Positions 8,078 through 16,340 of a stretch of 64,000 bases of DNA are shown piece by piece. The notes below the pieces were generated by a model, which was given only the letters and a program-made list of their open reading frames with translations, did no database searches and was not told the origin of the DNA. The DNA lies in contig NZ_JNKN01000009.1 in NCBI RefSeq assembly GCF_000702065.1, positions 1 to 64,000 of the forward strand, given 5' to 3'. Source of the DNA: Kandleria vitulina DSM 20405 (lineage in GTDB: Bacteria; Bacillota_I; Bacilli_A; Erysipelotrichales; Coprobacillaceae). The translations under genes and the position numbers were made by a program. The stretch's first letter is position 1; every line of letters begins with the position of its first letter.

Positions 8078-8258
8078 TTCATTAAACACAAAAGGACACC
8101 CGTTTTAAGCGGGGGCCTTTAAACGATTGTTAGTGTGGCATCAGTGAAACTGACCACGCCACCTACAAAATATTTAATGAATCATACGTTGCTACTTGTG
8201 CACTGATAACAATAAAAACATACAACAGAACAATCTGCTTAAAGAAAGTCTAATGTTT
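8078..8258 (-). other. possible decayed type I toxin message opposite the small RNA
   Basis: On the minus strand this gene-free stretch contains a short frame reading LLYVFIVISAQVATYDSLNIL and then a stop; it is hydrophobic and ends in a TYDSL-like motif seen in small holin-like toxins, but has no good ATG or ribosome site. A GC-rich hairpin (8096-8124, arms AAAGG..CCCG / CGGGGGCCTTT) follows and then the complement of the small RNA at 7985-8077. It may be a degraded toxin gene; equally it may be only a terminator region. Confidence 0.3.
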
Positions 8259-9260
8259 TCATGTTACTTTACCTTTATATCTCTTCTTTAAAAGAAGATA
8301 CACAATGGCAATCATACTGCTTATGATTGCTGTTACAAAGAAGGAATCTAATCCAAATGTTTTATGGTTATAGATTAACTTGTAATAAATACTCCATACA
8401 TACATATGCATGAAGTATATGACTGTACTCATTTTTCTTATGAATGGGTAAACAATGGAGTCTTTAAATGAAATAGATGAAACTATTCCAAATAGTCCTA
8501 TCGATGATAATGAGATTAATATTGAACTTATATGAGGTTGTGTTATTAACACGTTAATAATATATCCTGCTAACAATAGAATCCAGCAATAAGAGCTTTT
8601 TAATGATTTCTTAGAAAACATCATTCCCATTGGAATATAGAACATGCCACTAAATATTCTTCCTGAACTAATAGTTAGACTTAGTATTCTTTTGATAACA
8701 TTGATGATCATAACTTCTTGACCAGTATAATCTGATATATAAGTGAGGCCTATTCCTAGTAGGAATAGAATGACACCTATTATTGTTATTGTTTTTAATG
8801 ATTGTTTTCTTTTTAATAAGAAGATAATAAACAATAATGAATATATCGTAGAAAGAAGATACCATAATGGCCATGAGTTATATTGTTGTCCTACTAGGAA
8901 TAGTCCTCTTAGATAGAGATATATGGACATTAATGGAGTACTTTTATCTAAGATAAAACCAATTATTGCAAGTGGAAGATAGATGATATTCCATATTAAG
9001 TAGAGTTTCACTATTCTTATTAGATAGTTTTTAATTATGTCTATGTTTTCTTCTTTATGTAGTGGTAATTGTAATTTTTTAGCTAACAAGAAGCCTGAGG
9101 CTATAAAGAAGAATGGGACTGCCATGTTTACAAAGCTATCGTATAGTTCATTAATAATAGTTAGTTTTGATTGTTCTAGTGTTATTGTGTGTAGGGCTAC
9201 CACACAAAATGCCATAATGAGTTTCCATAGATCTATGGAGTTATATCGTTTTGCATTCAT
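8259..9260 (-). CDS. acyltransferase family 3 membrane protein (OafA/WecH-like)
   Basis: The 333-residue protein has about ten membrane segments and the family start: KRYNSIDLWKLIMAFCVVALHT, where the His of the first helix is the likely catalytic residue, followed by NMAVPFFFIASGFLLAKK and a late helix with IYFMHMYVWSIYYKL. Such enzymes O-acetylate or succinylate cell-wall sugars, peptidoglycan or capsule using cytoplasmic acyl-CoA. The site GGAGGAAAAAC precedes the ATG. It stands alone between the small-RNA region and a terminator, so its substrate cannot be guessed. VanT-like racemase N-terminal domains look similar but no racemase domain follows. Confidence 0.85.
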   Translation of the reverse strand: MNAKRYNSIDLWKLIMAFCVVALHTITLEQSKLTIINELYDSFVNMAVPFFFIASGFLLAKKLQLPLHKEENIDIIKNYLIRIVKLYLIWNIIYLPLAIIGFILDKSTPLMSIYLYLRGLFLVGQQYNSWPLWYLLSTIYSLLFIIFLLKRKQSLKTITIIGVILFLLGIGLTYISDYTGQEVMIINVIKRILSLTISSGRIFSGMFYIPMGMMFSKKSLKSSYCWILLLAGYIINVLITQPHISSILISLSSIGLFGIVSSISFKDSIVYPFIRKMSTVIYFMHMYVWSIYYKLIYNHKTFGLDSFFVTAIISSMIAIVYLLLKKRYKGKVT

Positions 9261-9362
9261 GTTTTTCCTCCGGTTGCCCTTCTAAAGAAATTGTCCTTGT
9301 TTTATTCTACTATATTATTTATTTGAAATCTAATTTTAGTGGATGTTTGGGGATATATTATA

Positions 9363-9397
9363 AAAGAACTGATATCAACTAGTGATATCAGTTCTTT
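9363..9397 (-). terminator. intrinsic terminator of the 470/182-residue gene pair
   Basis: Perfect 15-bp stem AAAGAACTGATATCA / TGATATCAGTTCTTT with a 5-base loop, running on the minus strand into TTATAATATA, 20 bases after the stop codon at 9417. Confidence 0.85.
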
Positions 9398-9416
9398 CTG
9401 ATTAAATATACAGCTA

Positions 9417-10829
9417 TTACATTGAATCATACAATTGATCAATTTCATCTAATTCTTTTTGAAGTCTTTCACTGATTTCATTTTCTACAAATTCTTGCTT
9501 GATTTTAGTGATAAATCTTATATCCAGGAACAAATGAGAAACTGTATTTAGTAAACCGCCTATATCTAGCGATTTAGGATTTTTTGTTATAGCAGCATTA
9601 ATAATAGCGCTTGTTGATGCAATAGAGTTAGAGATTAATAATATCTTACGGGTTCTAACTTTGTATAGATCCACATCTTCATCAGGCTTTTTATACAATC
9701 CGTGTACAAAAGCGATGATCATATCAAAAAAACGTGATACAGCGGCAGATGTACCCACAATTTTAACATCTCTTGAAAAGCACAATGCATCATAATTTTC
9801 TCTGTATAATTTACTTGCAAGCTCTTTATTAAAAATCTCCAGCACTGGAACAGGCAACCCTAATTTGGTATTCTTGTCAGACTTTAGGTGTTGTGATTGT
9901 GCAAATATAGCAGCCGCAAGATTAAGTTTATTTTCCATTGTTATATCATAAGATTCTTGAAACATCTTTGATAAGGGAACAATTTCATGTGTAATTTTCA
10001 TATTTTTGGCATGTGTTTTTGGATCATGTCTAATGATTCTATTTGTTTGCAAATTATCGAAAGTAATACAGTCAGTAAGTATGTTCGCTGTTCCAAAAAT
10101 CCAGCCAAGGATAGGATCATGTCCTAATGTATGGAGTCTATGATATCTTCCTTCCATATGGATTCCCTGCTTAGCAGATCCTTTGGTAATATCATAGGGG
10201 ACTGTTTGATATAGTATTTCTATCCACTTACCTGCATCATTCTTCTTTAATTTCTTATCTCTGTACTTATCATTTGCTTCTCGATGTGCTTTTTTTATTG
10301 ATTTGTCATTATGATCAAGTCTATCCTTTGGATCAAAGCTTTTTCCATATTCGAACTTATTAGCAATATATGGGAATAATAATGTCTTAGTAACCTGTAA
10401 TACAATCGCAACTGTCAAGACTGCTAAATCTGTTTTATTACCAATTGATGTTTTCTTAGAGAATTTTTCATTTATTTCATCTAATTCATCAAATACTGAT
10501 TGGATTTCATCAGGTGTCATGAAATCTTCGATTTCAACGACATCTGTGTATTTTGAATGAGCTTGTTCTACAATTTCTTCCCATGATTCTAATTTTGGAG
10601 AATGTTCGAGTTTTCTTGTTTTCTCCTTTATTTTTTTAGATAGATCGTCTACTTCTTTTTTCTTATTTAATGAACACAATAGTTTTTGTGATGATGTTAT
10701 GTTTTCATCTGATTGATTTCTAATAGCTTTCATTATTGGATCATTAAGCAAGTCACTAGAAGCATCTAGATTCATTTTTAAGACCTTATTGATGTCTAAT
10801 TCTTCTTTAGAATACTGAAATTGTCCCAT
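9417..10829 (-). CDS. unrecognised 470-residue protein with HTLGHDPILGWIFGT motif
   Basis: I cannot assign this to a named family with certainty. The N-terminal 140 residues are hydrophilic and helical (probable coiled coil, KKKEVDDLSKKIKEKTRKLE). A hydrophobic segment follows near 150 (LAVLTVAIVLQVTKTLLFPY), then a conserved-looking block RYHRLHTLGHDPILGWIFG and TANILTDCITFDNL near 230, where the His/Asp set could bind metal, then more hydrophobic helices (about 345-365 and 395-415) and a charged tail. I recall the HxLGHDPxLG block from other uncharacterised gut Firmicute proteins. It lies 12 bases after the glycine-rich membrane protein gene, so the two form one unit. Site AGGAGAAATTGAT. 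Confidence 0.75.
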   Translation of the reverse strand: MGQFQYSKEELDINKVLKMNLDASSDLLNDPIMKAIRNQSDENITSSQKLLCSLNKKKEVDDLSKKIKEKTRKLEHSPKLESWEEIVEQAHSKYTDVVEIEDFMTPDEIQSVFDELDEINEKFSKKTSIGNKTDLAVLTVAIVLQVTKTLLFPYIANKFEYGKSFDPKDRLDHNDKSIKKAHREANDKYRDKKLKKNDAGKWIEILYQTVPYDITKGSAKQGIHMEGRYHRLHTLGHDPILGWIFGTANILTDCITFDNLQTNRIIRHDPKTHAKNMKITHEIVPLSKMFQESYDITMENKLNLAAAIFAQSQHLKSDKNTKLGLPVPVLEIFNKELASKLYRENYDALCFSRDVKIVGTSAAVSRFFDMIIAFVHGLYKKPDEDVDLYKVRTRKILLISNSIASTSAIINAAITKNPKSLDIGGLLNTVSHLFLDIRFITKIKQEFVENEISERLQKELDEIDQLYDSM

Positions 10830-10841
10830 ATCAATTTCTCC

Positions 10842-11390
10842 TTAAGCTTCTACTCCTAAATCATGCTGTAAATCTTTGATGGCTGCTTTTAACATAAGGT
10901 TAAGTCCGTTTAAGTAATCAAATCTTTCCTTATCAGCATCAGCTTCTTCTTTAAGAGCTTTGCAAATAGCTGTTTGTTTAGCTAATGCTTCTTTATATAC
11001 TAATTCTTTTGCTTCTCGTAATTTTTTATTTTTGGCACGGGATGTAGCCAAAGCTGCACCAGTACCAAGAACAACAGCCGGAGCAGCTAATACAGCGATA
11101 CCGGCAGCCATACCTCCTCCGATGAGTCCTCCTGCTGTAGCTAACCCACTTGTAATACCTGCCGCACTTAGACCGACAGTTCCTCCAAAATATAATCCTG
11201 CAAATCCTAGTACTCCTCCTGCTCCTGCTCCTAGTGCACCAGCAATGGTTTCACTAAATGGTGAATTGGTTAGATTTCTTCCTTTATCATGTAAGGCTTC
11301 GTTTGCTTCTACAATAACGTTTTCGACTGCCTTTAATGATTCTTGATTTTTAAATTTCATTTCTTTTTTGTTTTTTACATATTCTCCCAT
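10842..11390 (-). CDS. glycine-zipper membrane protein, 182 residues
   Basis: It begins with a hydrophilic helix (residues 1-45) and then has a long glycine/alanine-rich hydrophobic stretch (about 47-114) with small-xxx-small patterns such as GALGAGAGGVLGFAG and GLIGGGMAAGIAVLA, typical of tightly packed or pore-forming membrane helices. A charged helical tail (KNKKLREAKELVYKEAL...) follows. No enzyme motif is present. It is the first gene of the two-gene unit with the 470-residue protein and has the site AGGAGAGACATAAAC. A membrane effector or scaffold is a guess; function unknown. Confidence 0.75.
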   Translation of the reverse strand: MGEYVKNKKEMKFKNQESLKAVENVIVEANEALHDKGRNLTNSPFSETIAGALGAGAGGVLGFAGLYFGGTVGLSAAGITSGLATAGGLIGGGMAAGIAVLAAPAVVLGTGAALATSRAKNKKLREAKELVYKEALAKQTAICKALKEEADADKERFDYLNGLNLMLKAAIKDLQHDLGVEA

Positions 11391-11726
11391 GTTTATGTCT
11401 CTCCTTCTAAAATACTTTTAAGAATGGCTTTCTTATGATTTCTACTAGATAATAACATCACTAATGACCCACTGATGTGTCCCAGTAAAAATATATTTGT
11501 TAAAATTACTGATTGAATATGAGATGAAAGCAATAAGTTAATAATAAGAGAAAGAAAAGATAATAGGTAAGATGTGTGCTCAATCCTACAACATTTCTGA
11601 TGCTTAATTTATAGAACTGATAGTAGAAACAAGAAGATTGAGGAGCTTTTAAAACAGTAAACTGTGATTTAAATGAAGAAAGCAACAATCAATAGCAAAG
11701 CTAAAACAGCTACAAACGTTAAGACA
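11391..11726. other. gene-free stretch upstream of the 182-residue protein gene
   Basis: A frame of 60 codons exists on the minus strand (11506-11688) but it lacks a ribosome site and reads as random hydrophobic sequence. The promoter of the 182/470 pair should lie here; I see no clear pair of hexamers. Confidence 0.5.
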
Positions 11727-11763
11727 TAAAAAAAGCAGCCACACCTAATGGTAGATGTGGCTG
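11727..11763 (-). terminator. intrinsic terminator of the ABC transporter operon
   Basis: Stem CAGCCACATCT / AGGTGTGGCTG on the minus strand with a G-U pair, followed by CTTTTTTTATG. It ends the three-gene unit that starts at 13488. Confidence 0.85.
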
Positions 11764-11821
11764 TAATCGTTTGCCGCGCACAGCGCGGAGAACTATTCAC
11801 TCTGTGTAGTCAGCAGTCTTA

Positions 11822-11986
11822 CTATTTTGTTTTCTTCCCCATTCGTTCTATTGCTCCCGCAATAAGGACGGGAATGATTGCAAAAAAGATTGATCCCTTT
11901 TCTCCCCAGATTAGTAATACTACCGCAAGTACAATTGAAATAACTGCTAATACAACTGCTATTAGATGATACACTTTATAGTTCAT
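11822..11986 (-). CDS. 54-residue two-helix membrane peptide
   Basis: The frame starts with ATG after GGAGTAATAAT. It encodes a short N terminus (MNYKVYH), a first helix rich in Leu/Ile/Val (about 8-27), a turn WGEKGS, a second helix (about 32-45) and a basic tail IERMGKKTK. It is only 10 bases after the ABC permease gene and before the operon terminator. Such small membrane peptides often accompany exporters; it could stabilise the permease or be a bacteriocin-resistance accessory. The function is unknown, but the start signal and position support a real gene. Confidence 0.65.
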   Translation of the reverse strand: MNYKVYHLIAVVLAVISIVLAVVLLIWGEKGSIFFAIIPVLIAGAIERMGKKTK

Positions 11987-11996
11987 ATTATTACTC

Positions 11997-12650
11997 CTAT
12001 CTGTTAAAAGTATTGAAATATAATCTTGTAGAAATGATCATAGAAATGACTGATATAAATGCAATTATAATACAGCTTATAACAATCAATAACAAAGCAT
12101 TCGCATGACTGATCCAAGAAACAAACATTATACCTAAAGCTGTTTTCTGTATAATATAGACCATTCCCATGATGAGAACTAAAACCAATATATTTACAAT
12201 TGTACTCCCAAATGAGCCAAAAGCATAAACTGCCGGGAGTAAGAATATGACATACATAATACCAATCAATAAGCCAACCATTGAAATAGATATATGTATC
12301 TGTAGACTGAATTGCTGAAAAATAAGAGCTGTAACAACACTTAAAATGAAAGTAATAAGACTAACAAATACAATTAAAGAAATACAGAAAATATATCTAG
12401 CTAGAACTATGTTCTTTTTAGTAATTGGGAAAACACCAACATATCTATTCCAGCCATTTTCATCATCAGCAACTAATAAACCAGTTGGAATAGATGCTAA
12501 TCCAATTGGAATCATTACCGATAGAAATATCGTGCCAGACTCTCTACCAAAAATTGTTACCAGTAGCAATACAAGTGCAATGAGTATCCTGTTTACTACA
12601 CCTACTTTATTTAAGATAAGCTGAAAATCTTTATAAAGAAGTCCGATCAT
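11997..12650 (-). CDS. ABC-2 type transporter permease
   Basis: This 217-residue membrane protein has six predicted helices, beginning MIGLLYKDFQLILNKVG, a usual opening of ABC-2 permeases of the YtrC/BcrB type. The segment VADDENGWNRYVGVFPITKKNIVLARY matches the cytoplasmic loop of bacitracin/lantibiotic-type exporter permeases. Its start overlaps the ATPase gene by 20 bases, so the two are coupled. With the ATPase it should make a small drug or peptide exporter. No GntR/YtrA-type regulator is adjacent, which is unusual for this transporter class. Confidence 0.85.
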   Translation of the reverse strand: MIGLLYKDFQLILNKVGVVNRILIALVLLLVTIFGRESGTIFLSVMIPIGLASIPTGLLVADDENGWNRYVGVFPITKKNIVLARYIFCISLIVFVSLITFILSVVTALIFQQFSLQIHISISMVGLLIGIMYVIFLLPAVYAFGSFGSTIVNILVLVLIMGMVYIIQKTALGIMFVSWISHANALLLIVISCIIIAFISVISMIISTRLYFNTFNR

Positions 12651-13488
12651 CCATCTTCACTCCCTTTGCTAAAAATAACAATATTTCTTCTAATGACGCA
12701 TAATGATTATTTTCATTTTCTTCTTGTGATATATCAACGAGATATTGAACAGTGTTATCTTGGTATAATTTATATTTAATAGTATTCAAAGATAAACCAC
12801 TAATATCAGACTTAATTATAAAACGATTAAGTAATTCACTTCTTTCACCTTTTAATAAAATATTACCATTTTCAATAAAAACAAAATAATCAGCAACCCT
12901 TTCTAAATCACTTAAGATATGAGACGACAACAATACTGTCATTTTATTTTCTTTTACAAACCCCTCTAACAAAGATAAAATCTCTTTCCTTACAATAGGA
13001 TCAAGACCACTTGTTGCTTCATCCGCAATTAAGAGGCGAGGATGATGAGACAATGCTGAAGCAAAATTCAGTTTTACTAGCATCCCTCTTGAGAAATTCT
13101 TTATAGCCTTATTGGTAGGTAAAGAAAAATGATCAATTAAATAATGATACAGTTCTTTATCCCAATTGGGATAAATACCCTCTAGCATCTTTTCAACTTG
13201 TAAGACTGAGAATGAATCAGGAAAATAATTTTGTTCTAAGATTACACCTAAGTTAAGTTTTATTCGATATTCATCTTTAGAATAATCTAGTCCTAATATT
13301 TTAATACTACCTAATTCACTTTTTATTTGATTTAACAGTAGATTCAAAAAGGTAGACTTACCTGCTCCATTTTCTCCTATTAAACCAACTATAAGACCTT
13401 CATTAATTATTAAATTGTTAATCTGTAGTTGAAAATCTTCGTACTTCTTACTTATGTTTAGCACTTCTATTACTGGTTTTGTATTCAT
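12631..13488 (-). CDS. ABC transporter ATP-binding protein (YtrB/BcrA-like)
   Basis: The 285-residue ATPase has Walker A GENGAGKST at 38-46, a Q-loop in LGVILEQNYFPDSFSV, the signature NFSRGMLVKLNFASAL (a divergent LSGGQ), Walker B RLLIADEATSGLDP and the switch His in VLLSSHILSDLERV. The C-terminal 80 residues (NGNILLKGERSELLNRFII...) are the accessory domain usual in antibiotic exporters. It is the first gene of the operon with the permease and the 54-residue peptide, with site GCGAGGTATAAA before the ATG. Substrate unknown; export or self-protection against a peptide is likely by family. Confidence 0.92.
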   Translation of the reverse strand: MNTKPVIEVLNISKKYEDFQLQINNLIINEGLIVGLIGENGAGKSTFLNLLLNQIKSELGSIKILGLDYSKDEYRIKLNLGVILEQNYFPDSFSVLQVEKMLEGIYPNWDKELYHYLIDHFSLPTNKAIKNFSRGMLVKLNFASALSHHPRLLIADEATSGLDPIVRKEILSLLEGFVKENKMTVLLSSHILSDLERVADYFVFIENGNILLKGERSELLNRFIIKSDISGLSLNTIKYKLYQDNTVQYLVDISQEENENNHYASLEEILLFLAKGVKMDDRTSL

Positions 13489-13852
13489 TTTATACCTCGC
13501 TAAGATTGCAATATCATATATACAATCGTTAATCTATTTCTATTTAATATGATTAACGTGAACAATATGTTTTATCCTTTTAGATACATTGACTTTCTTT
13601 AGCTTAATAAATAGTAAATCCATTACAATATAATTGTCTAAACTACTGAGTTAAGTATGTTAATTTGTTGCTACAGAACACCTCCTATTATTAATTATCT
13701 TATGTATACTTTGAGTCATGTACTCTAGTATCTATTATATCAATATATTTTTAGAAATATATATTATTGGTGGATGAGAGAAAAAAGAGCTAATTTATCA
13801 GCAAGTAATTATTTTTTCATAGTTTAATTAATCTAATATTCATATCAAAAAA
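13489..13852. other. gene-free AT-rich stretch between ABC operon and retron
   Basis: No plausible gene. On the minus strand an isolated ribosome-site-like AGGAGGTG near 13678-13685 is not followed by a start codon, perhaps a gene relic. TTGACT and TAGTAA spaced 17 on the plus strand (13590-13620) lead to no gene. Confidence 0.4.
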
Positions 13853-13877
13853 GGCTGCTTTCAAAATGAAGACAGCC
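13853..13877 (-). terminator. intrinsic terminator downstream of the retron
   Basis: On the minus strand GGCTGTCTTC, loop ATTTT, GAAAGCAGCC, then TTTTTTGAT. It closes the retron transcript about 135 bases after the RT stop codon. It is very similar to the terminator at 18486-18514. Confidence 0.85.
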
Positions 13878-14012
13878 CTATGACATGTATTTTATTTTAT
13901 TCATTTGTTATAAGAAAAATATACATTATTGCCCTTAATAATTTCATATAGACACAACTCTAATTGATGAATAAAATTTATCAAAAGATTCAAACTCTAA
14001 TAAAAATTATCA

Positions 14013-15725
14013 TTAATACCATTTATTATCATCCATATTAATATATTTTTCATAATCTTTTTTTATAGCACTAATTACATCTAGCAATCCCTTAAAACCA
14101 CTAAAATTAATACTTCTATAATGTGACAATACATATCTAGATAATTCGTCTTTGCTCATAACATTTGTTTCGCCTTTTTTTGGACTTCTTTTAAAAGACT
14201 TACCATTAATTTTTCCATCGAGAAATTCTTTACTGAACAAGTCCTCAATCTCCATTTCCTCCACCCCAGGCTCTAGAGGAAATGTTGCTAAATATAGATT
14301 TTCAACTAATCTAATATAATTATAATCATTAAAAAAAGCTTTCTCATGATCTGTTAGATTTTTATAATGCTCATCTCGATAACTCTGTAAAAATTTATTT
14401 AGAGGTTTTCCATTAGTTTGCTCATTATCCATTAATAAAATAACAGGTGCGTTTGGTTTACGTCGCATTTTAGATTTAAGAATAGAGCATAGATTTGCAT
14501 ATCCATTTCTGCCAGTATATAACAATGCAATAATATTAAATGAATCGGCCCCATATTGCATAAAATCTAAAAAGTATTCATATTTTTTATTTCTTGATCC
14601 AAATAATATTTTATATTCAAATTTACCATTTTCATTTTTTTCAATTAAATCATCATATTGAATATATAATTTCTTTAAAGCCGCCTTTATATATCTTGAG
14701 TCAGTTTTACCTTCTGTGTATATTACAGGTCTATCATTTCCTAAAAATAATTTATAAAATAAGAATTGCTGATAAGCTTTCTCTCTAACATTTAATTTTT
14801 CTAAATGCTTTCCTTTAGAAGTATTATTAACTATATTATTATACTTATCAAATTGATTAATAAATGCGAATCTCCCTTCTAATTGATCCATTGTTCCTAT
14901 TTTATTATCTATAACAAAACCGCCTGTGCTATAAAGATTTTGTGCCATTGCTCTTGTTTCTTTAATAAAAGTTTTATCTGCGTTTAATTTTTTGTTTACA
15001 ATAACACCAGTCACTTCCTGCTTACTTGAATTAAAACAAACTCTAGTTTTCTTTGTATTAATTTCAAAGCCGAGTCTACTTAGAGTTTCACTTAAATCAC
15101 AAATAAATTTTTCAATCTCTACAAGAGAATAATTAATGTTCGTAGAAAAAGTCATATCATCAGCATATCTTGTATAATAAAGCTTGTACTGCTTACAAAG
15201 CTTTAGAATATGATAATCAATAATTTGTCCAATCATATTTGCAATAACAGGTGATGTAGGAGCACCTTGTGGTAACTTACCTTGATAGCATGTTAACTGT
15301 GCAATCATTGTTGCTACTTTATTGTTTAACTTATAGAATTTATTATTTTCAAAATAACCTTTTACTCTTCCAAAATGGATAGTACCAAAAAAATCAGAAA
15401 TATCTACATTTATTATTACTCTTTTATTTCTATGATATCTCGCATTTGTAATAATACCTTTATTTTTAATAAACCCTTGCGCAACATTATTTGAATTAAT
15501 CTCCAAATAATCCTCATTAAGCACTTCAGCTAATTTTTTCTGTATTCTTTTCAATTGAGCACAAGGAACTAATATTTGTCTTTCAGAGCCATCTTTCTTT
15601 GGTATTACGAATGATGAATATCTCATTGTTTCTGGCAATACGTACAAACAATAAGTTAGTACTTTAACCTTCACATCAAGTAATTGTGCTAAATCCTTTC
15701 GATTTTTTACATCTTTTAATCGCAT
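14013..15725 (-). CDS. retron reverse transcriptase fused to TOPRIM domain (Ec67/type I-C-like)
   Basis: The protein has 570 residues from the ATG at 15725, chosen because GAGGAAAAATTT precedes it; the frame is open 18 codons further up, into the a2 repeat of the retron RNA. Residues 30-300 are a reverse transcriptase with retron hallmarks: NARYH (NAxxH) at 94-98, DISDFF at 108-113, QGAPTSP at 153-159, the catalytic YADD at 187-190 and VTG at 238-240. From about 330 a TOPRIM nuclease follows: TEGKTD at 337-342 and LLMDNE ending in D433/E435. The size and domain order match the RT of retron Ec67 (Eco2). It should make the RNA-linked msDNA and, with the TOPRIM effector, act as antiphage abortive infection. 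Confidence 0.93.
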   Translation of the reverse strand: MRLKDVKNRKDLAQLLDVKVKVLTYCLYVLPETMRYSSFVIPKKDGSERQILVPCAQLKRIQKKLAEVLNEDYLEINSNNVAQGFIKNKGIITNARYHRNKRVIINVDISDFFGTIHFGRVKGYFENNKFYKLNNKVATMIAQLTCYQGKLPQGAPTSPVIANMIGQIIDYHILKLCKQYKLYYTRYADDMTFSTNINYSLVEIEKFICDLSETLSRLGFEINTKKTRVCFNSSKQEVTGVIVNKKLNADKTFIKETRAMAQNLYSTGGFVIDNKIGTMDQLEGRFAFINQFDKYNNIVNNTSKGKHLEKLNVREKAYQQFLFYKLFLGNDRPVIYTEGKTDSRYIKAALKKLYIQYDDLIEKNENGKFEYKILFGSRNKKYEYFLDFMQYGADSFNIIALLYTGRNGYANLCSILKSKMRRKPNAPVILLMDNEQTNGKPLNKFLQSYRDEHYKNLTDHEKAFFNDYNYIRLVENLYLATFPLEPGVEEMEIEDLFSKEFLDGKINGKSFKRSPKKGETNVMSKDELSRYVLSHYRSINFSGFKGLLDVISAIKKDYEKYINMDDNKWY

Positions 15726-15745
15726 AAATTTTTCCTCAAAAAAAA

Positions 15746-15920
15746 GCGCATGATAACTCATTATAAAACAACAAAACACGTGAATATTCTAAAAAGTGCT
15801 TATAAATATATTCTGAAAGGGCGTGCTATAAAGCATAATATTAAAAATTATTTAAACAGTCGTCGAGTACCCTTTCCGCCAAGACTCACGATTCATGAGT
15901 CAAAAGATCTAATCATGCGC
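15746..15920 (-). ncRNA. retron msr-msd non-coding RNA
   Basis: Directly upstream of the RT gene, GCGCATGAT (a1, minus strand, 15920-15912) pairs with ATCATGCGC (a2, 15754-15746), the end-to-end inverted repeat required in retron RNAs. The G in a1-TTAGATC, just after a1, sits where the branching guanosine is found in Ec86 (TTAGC). A hairpin GACTCA-TGAATCG-TGAGTC (15901-15883) would be in msr, and a long stem closed by GAAAGGG/CCCTTTC (15876-15815 span) would be the msd stem. The RNA would be about 175 bases and ends 20 bases before the RT start. Exact msd limits are not known. Confidence 0.75.
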
Positions 15921-15943
15921 ATACCTTGTCATATTGTTTATTT

Positions 15944-15972
15944 ACATTACCAATCTACAGTAATTTTATCAA
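15944..15972 (-). promoter_or_regulatory. putative promoter of the retron
   Basis: On the minus strand TTGATA (15972-15967), 17 bases, TAATGT (15949-15944). Transcription would begin about 15-20 bases before the a1 repeat, as expected for a retron in which RNA and RT share one transcript. Confidence 0.45.
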
Positions 15973-16249
15973 TTTAATGTTCTAAATCACCTTCCATATC
16001 AAAATATTTCTATACCTTTCTTTAATTTAATATTACTAAATAATCTTCTCATTTCAAAAATAAATATTATTTTTTAAAAAAATGTTTTATTAATGCAAAT
16101 TACTTCTATCAAGTTTTCAATCCGATAGAAAAATACAGATACAAGAATTATTGCTATCTTAATCTGTATTCTAATAAAAAGATTGATACTTTTATGATTG
16201 TTATTCAACTAAAAGTATGGAATATTTTAATGAATTGAGAAAATAAAAG

Positions 16250-16276
16250 AGCTAGCAAGATTGTATCTTGCTAGCT
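16250..16276 (-). terminator. intrinsic terminator of the 276-residue protein gene
   Basis: Perfect 12-bp stem AGCTAGCAAGAT / ATCTTGCTAGCT with a 3-base loop; the minus strand continues CTTTTATTTTCTC. It isolates the retron promoter from upstream transcription. Confidence 0.9.
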
Positions 16277-16340
16277 TTGTTACATAGAAAAATGAATTTT
16301 ATTCTTTTCAGAGCTTAAATCTAACTGTCTCATAAAAATA

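Noticed and set aside
10960-11346. 128-codon plus-strand gene
   Set aside because: It is the antisense of the glycine-zipper gene; the Ala/Pro-rich reading reflects the Gly/Ala codons on the other strand.
11506-11688. 60-codon hydrophobic minus-strand gene
   Set aside because: No ribosome site, weak start, reads as AT-rich random hydrophobic sequence.
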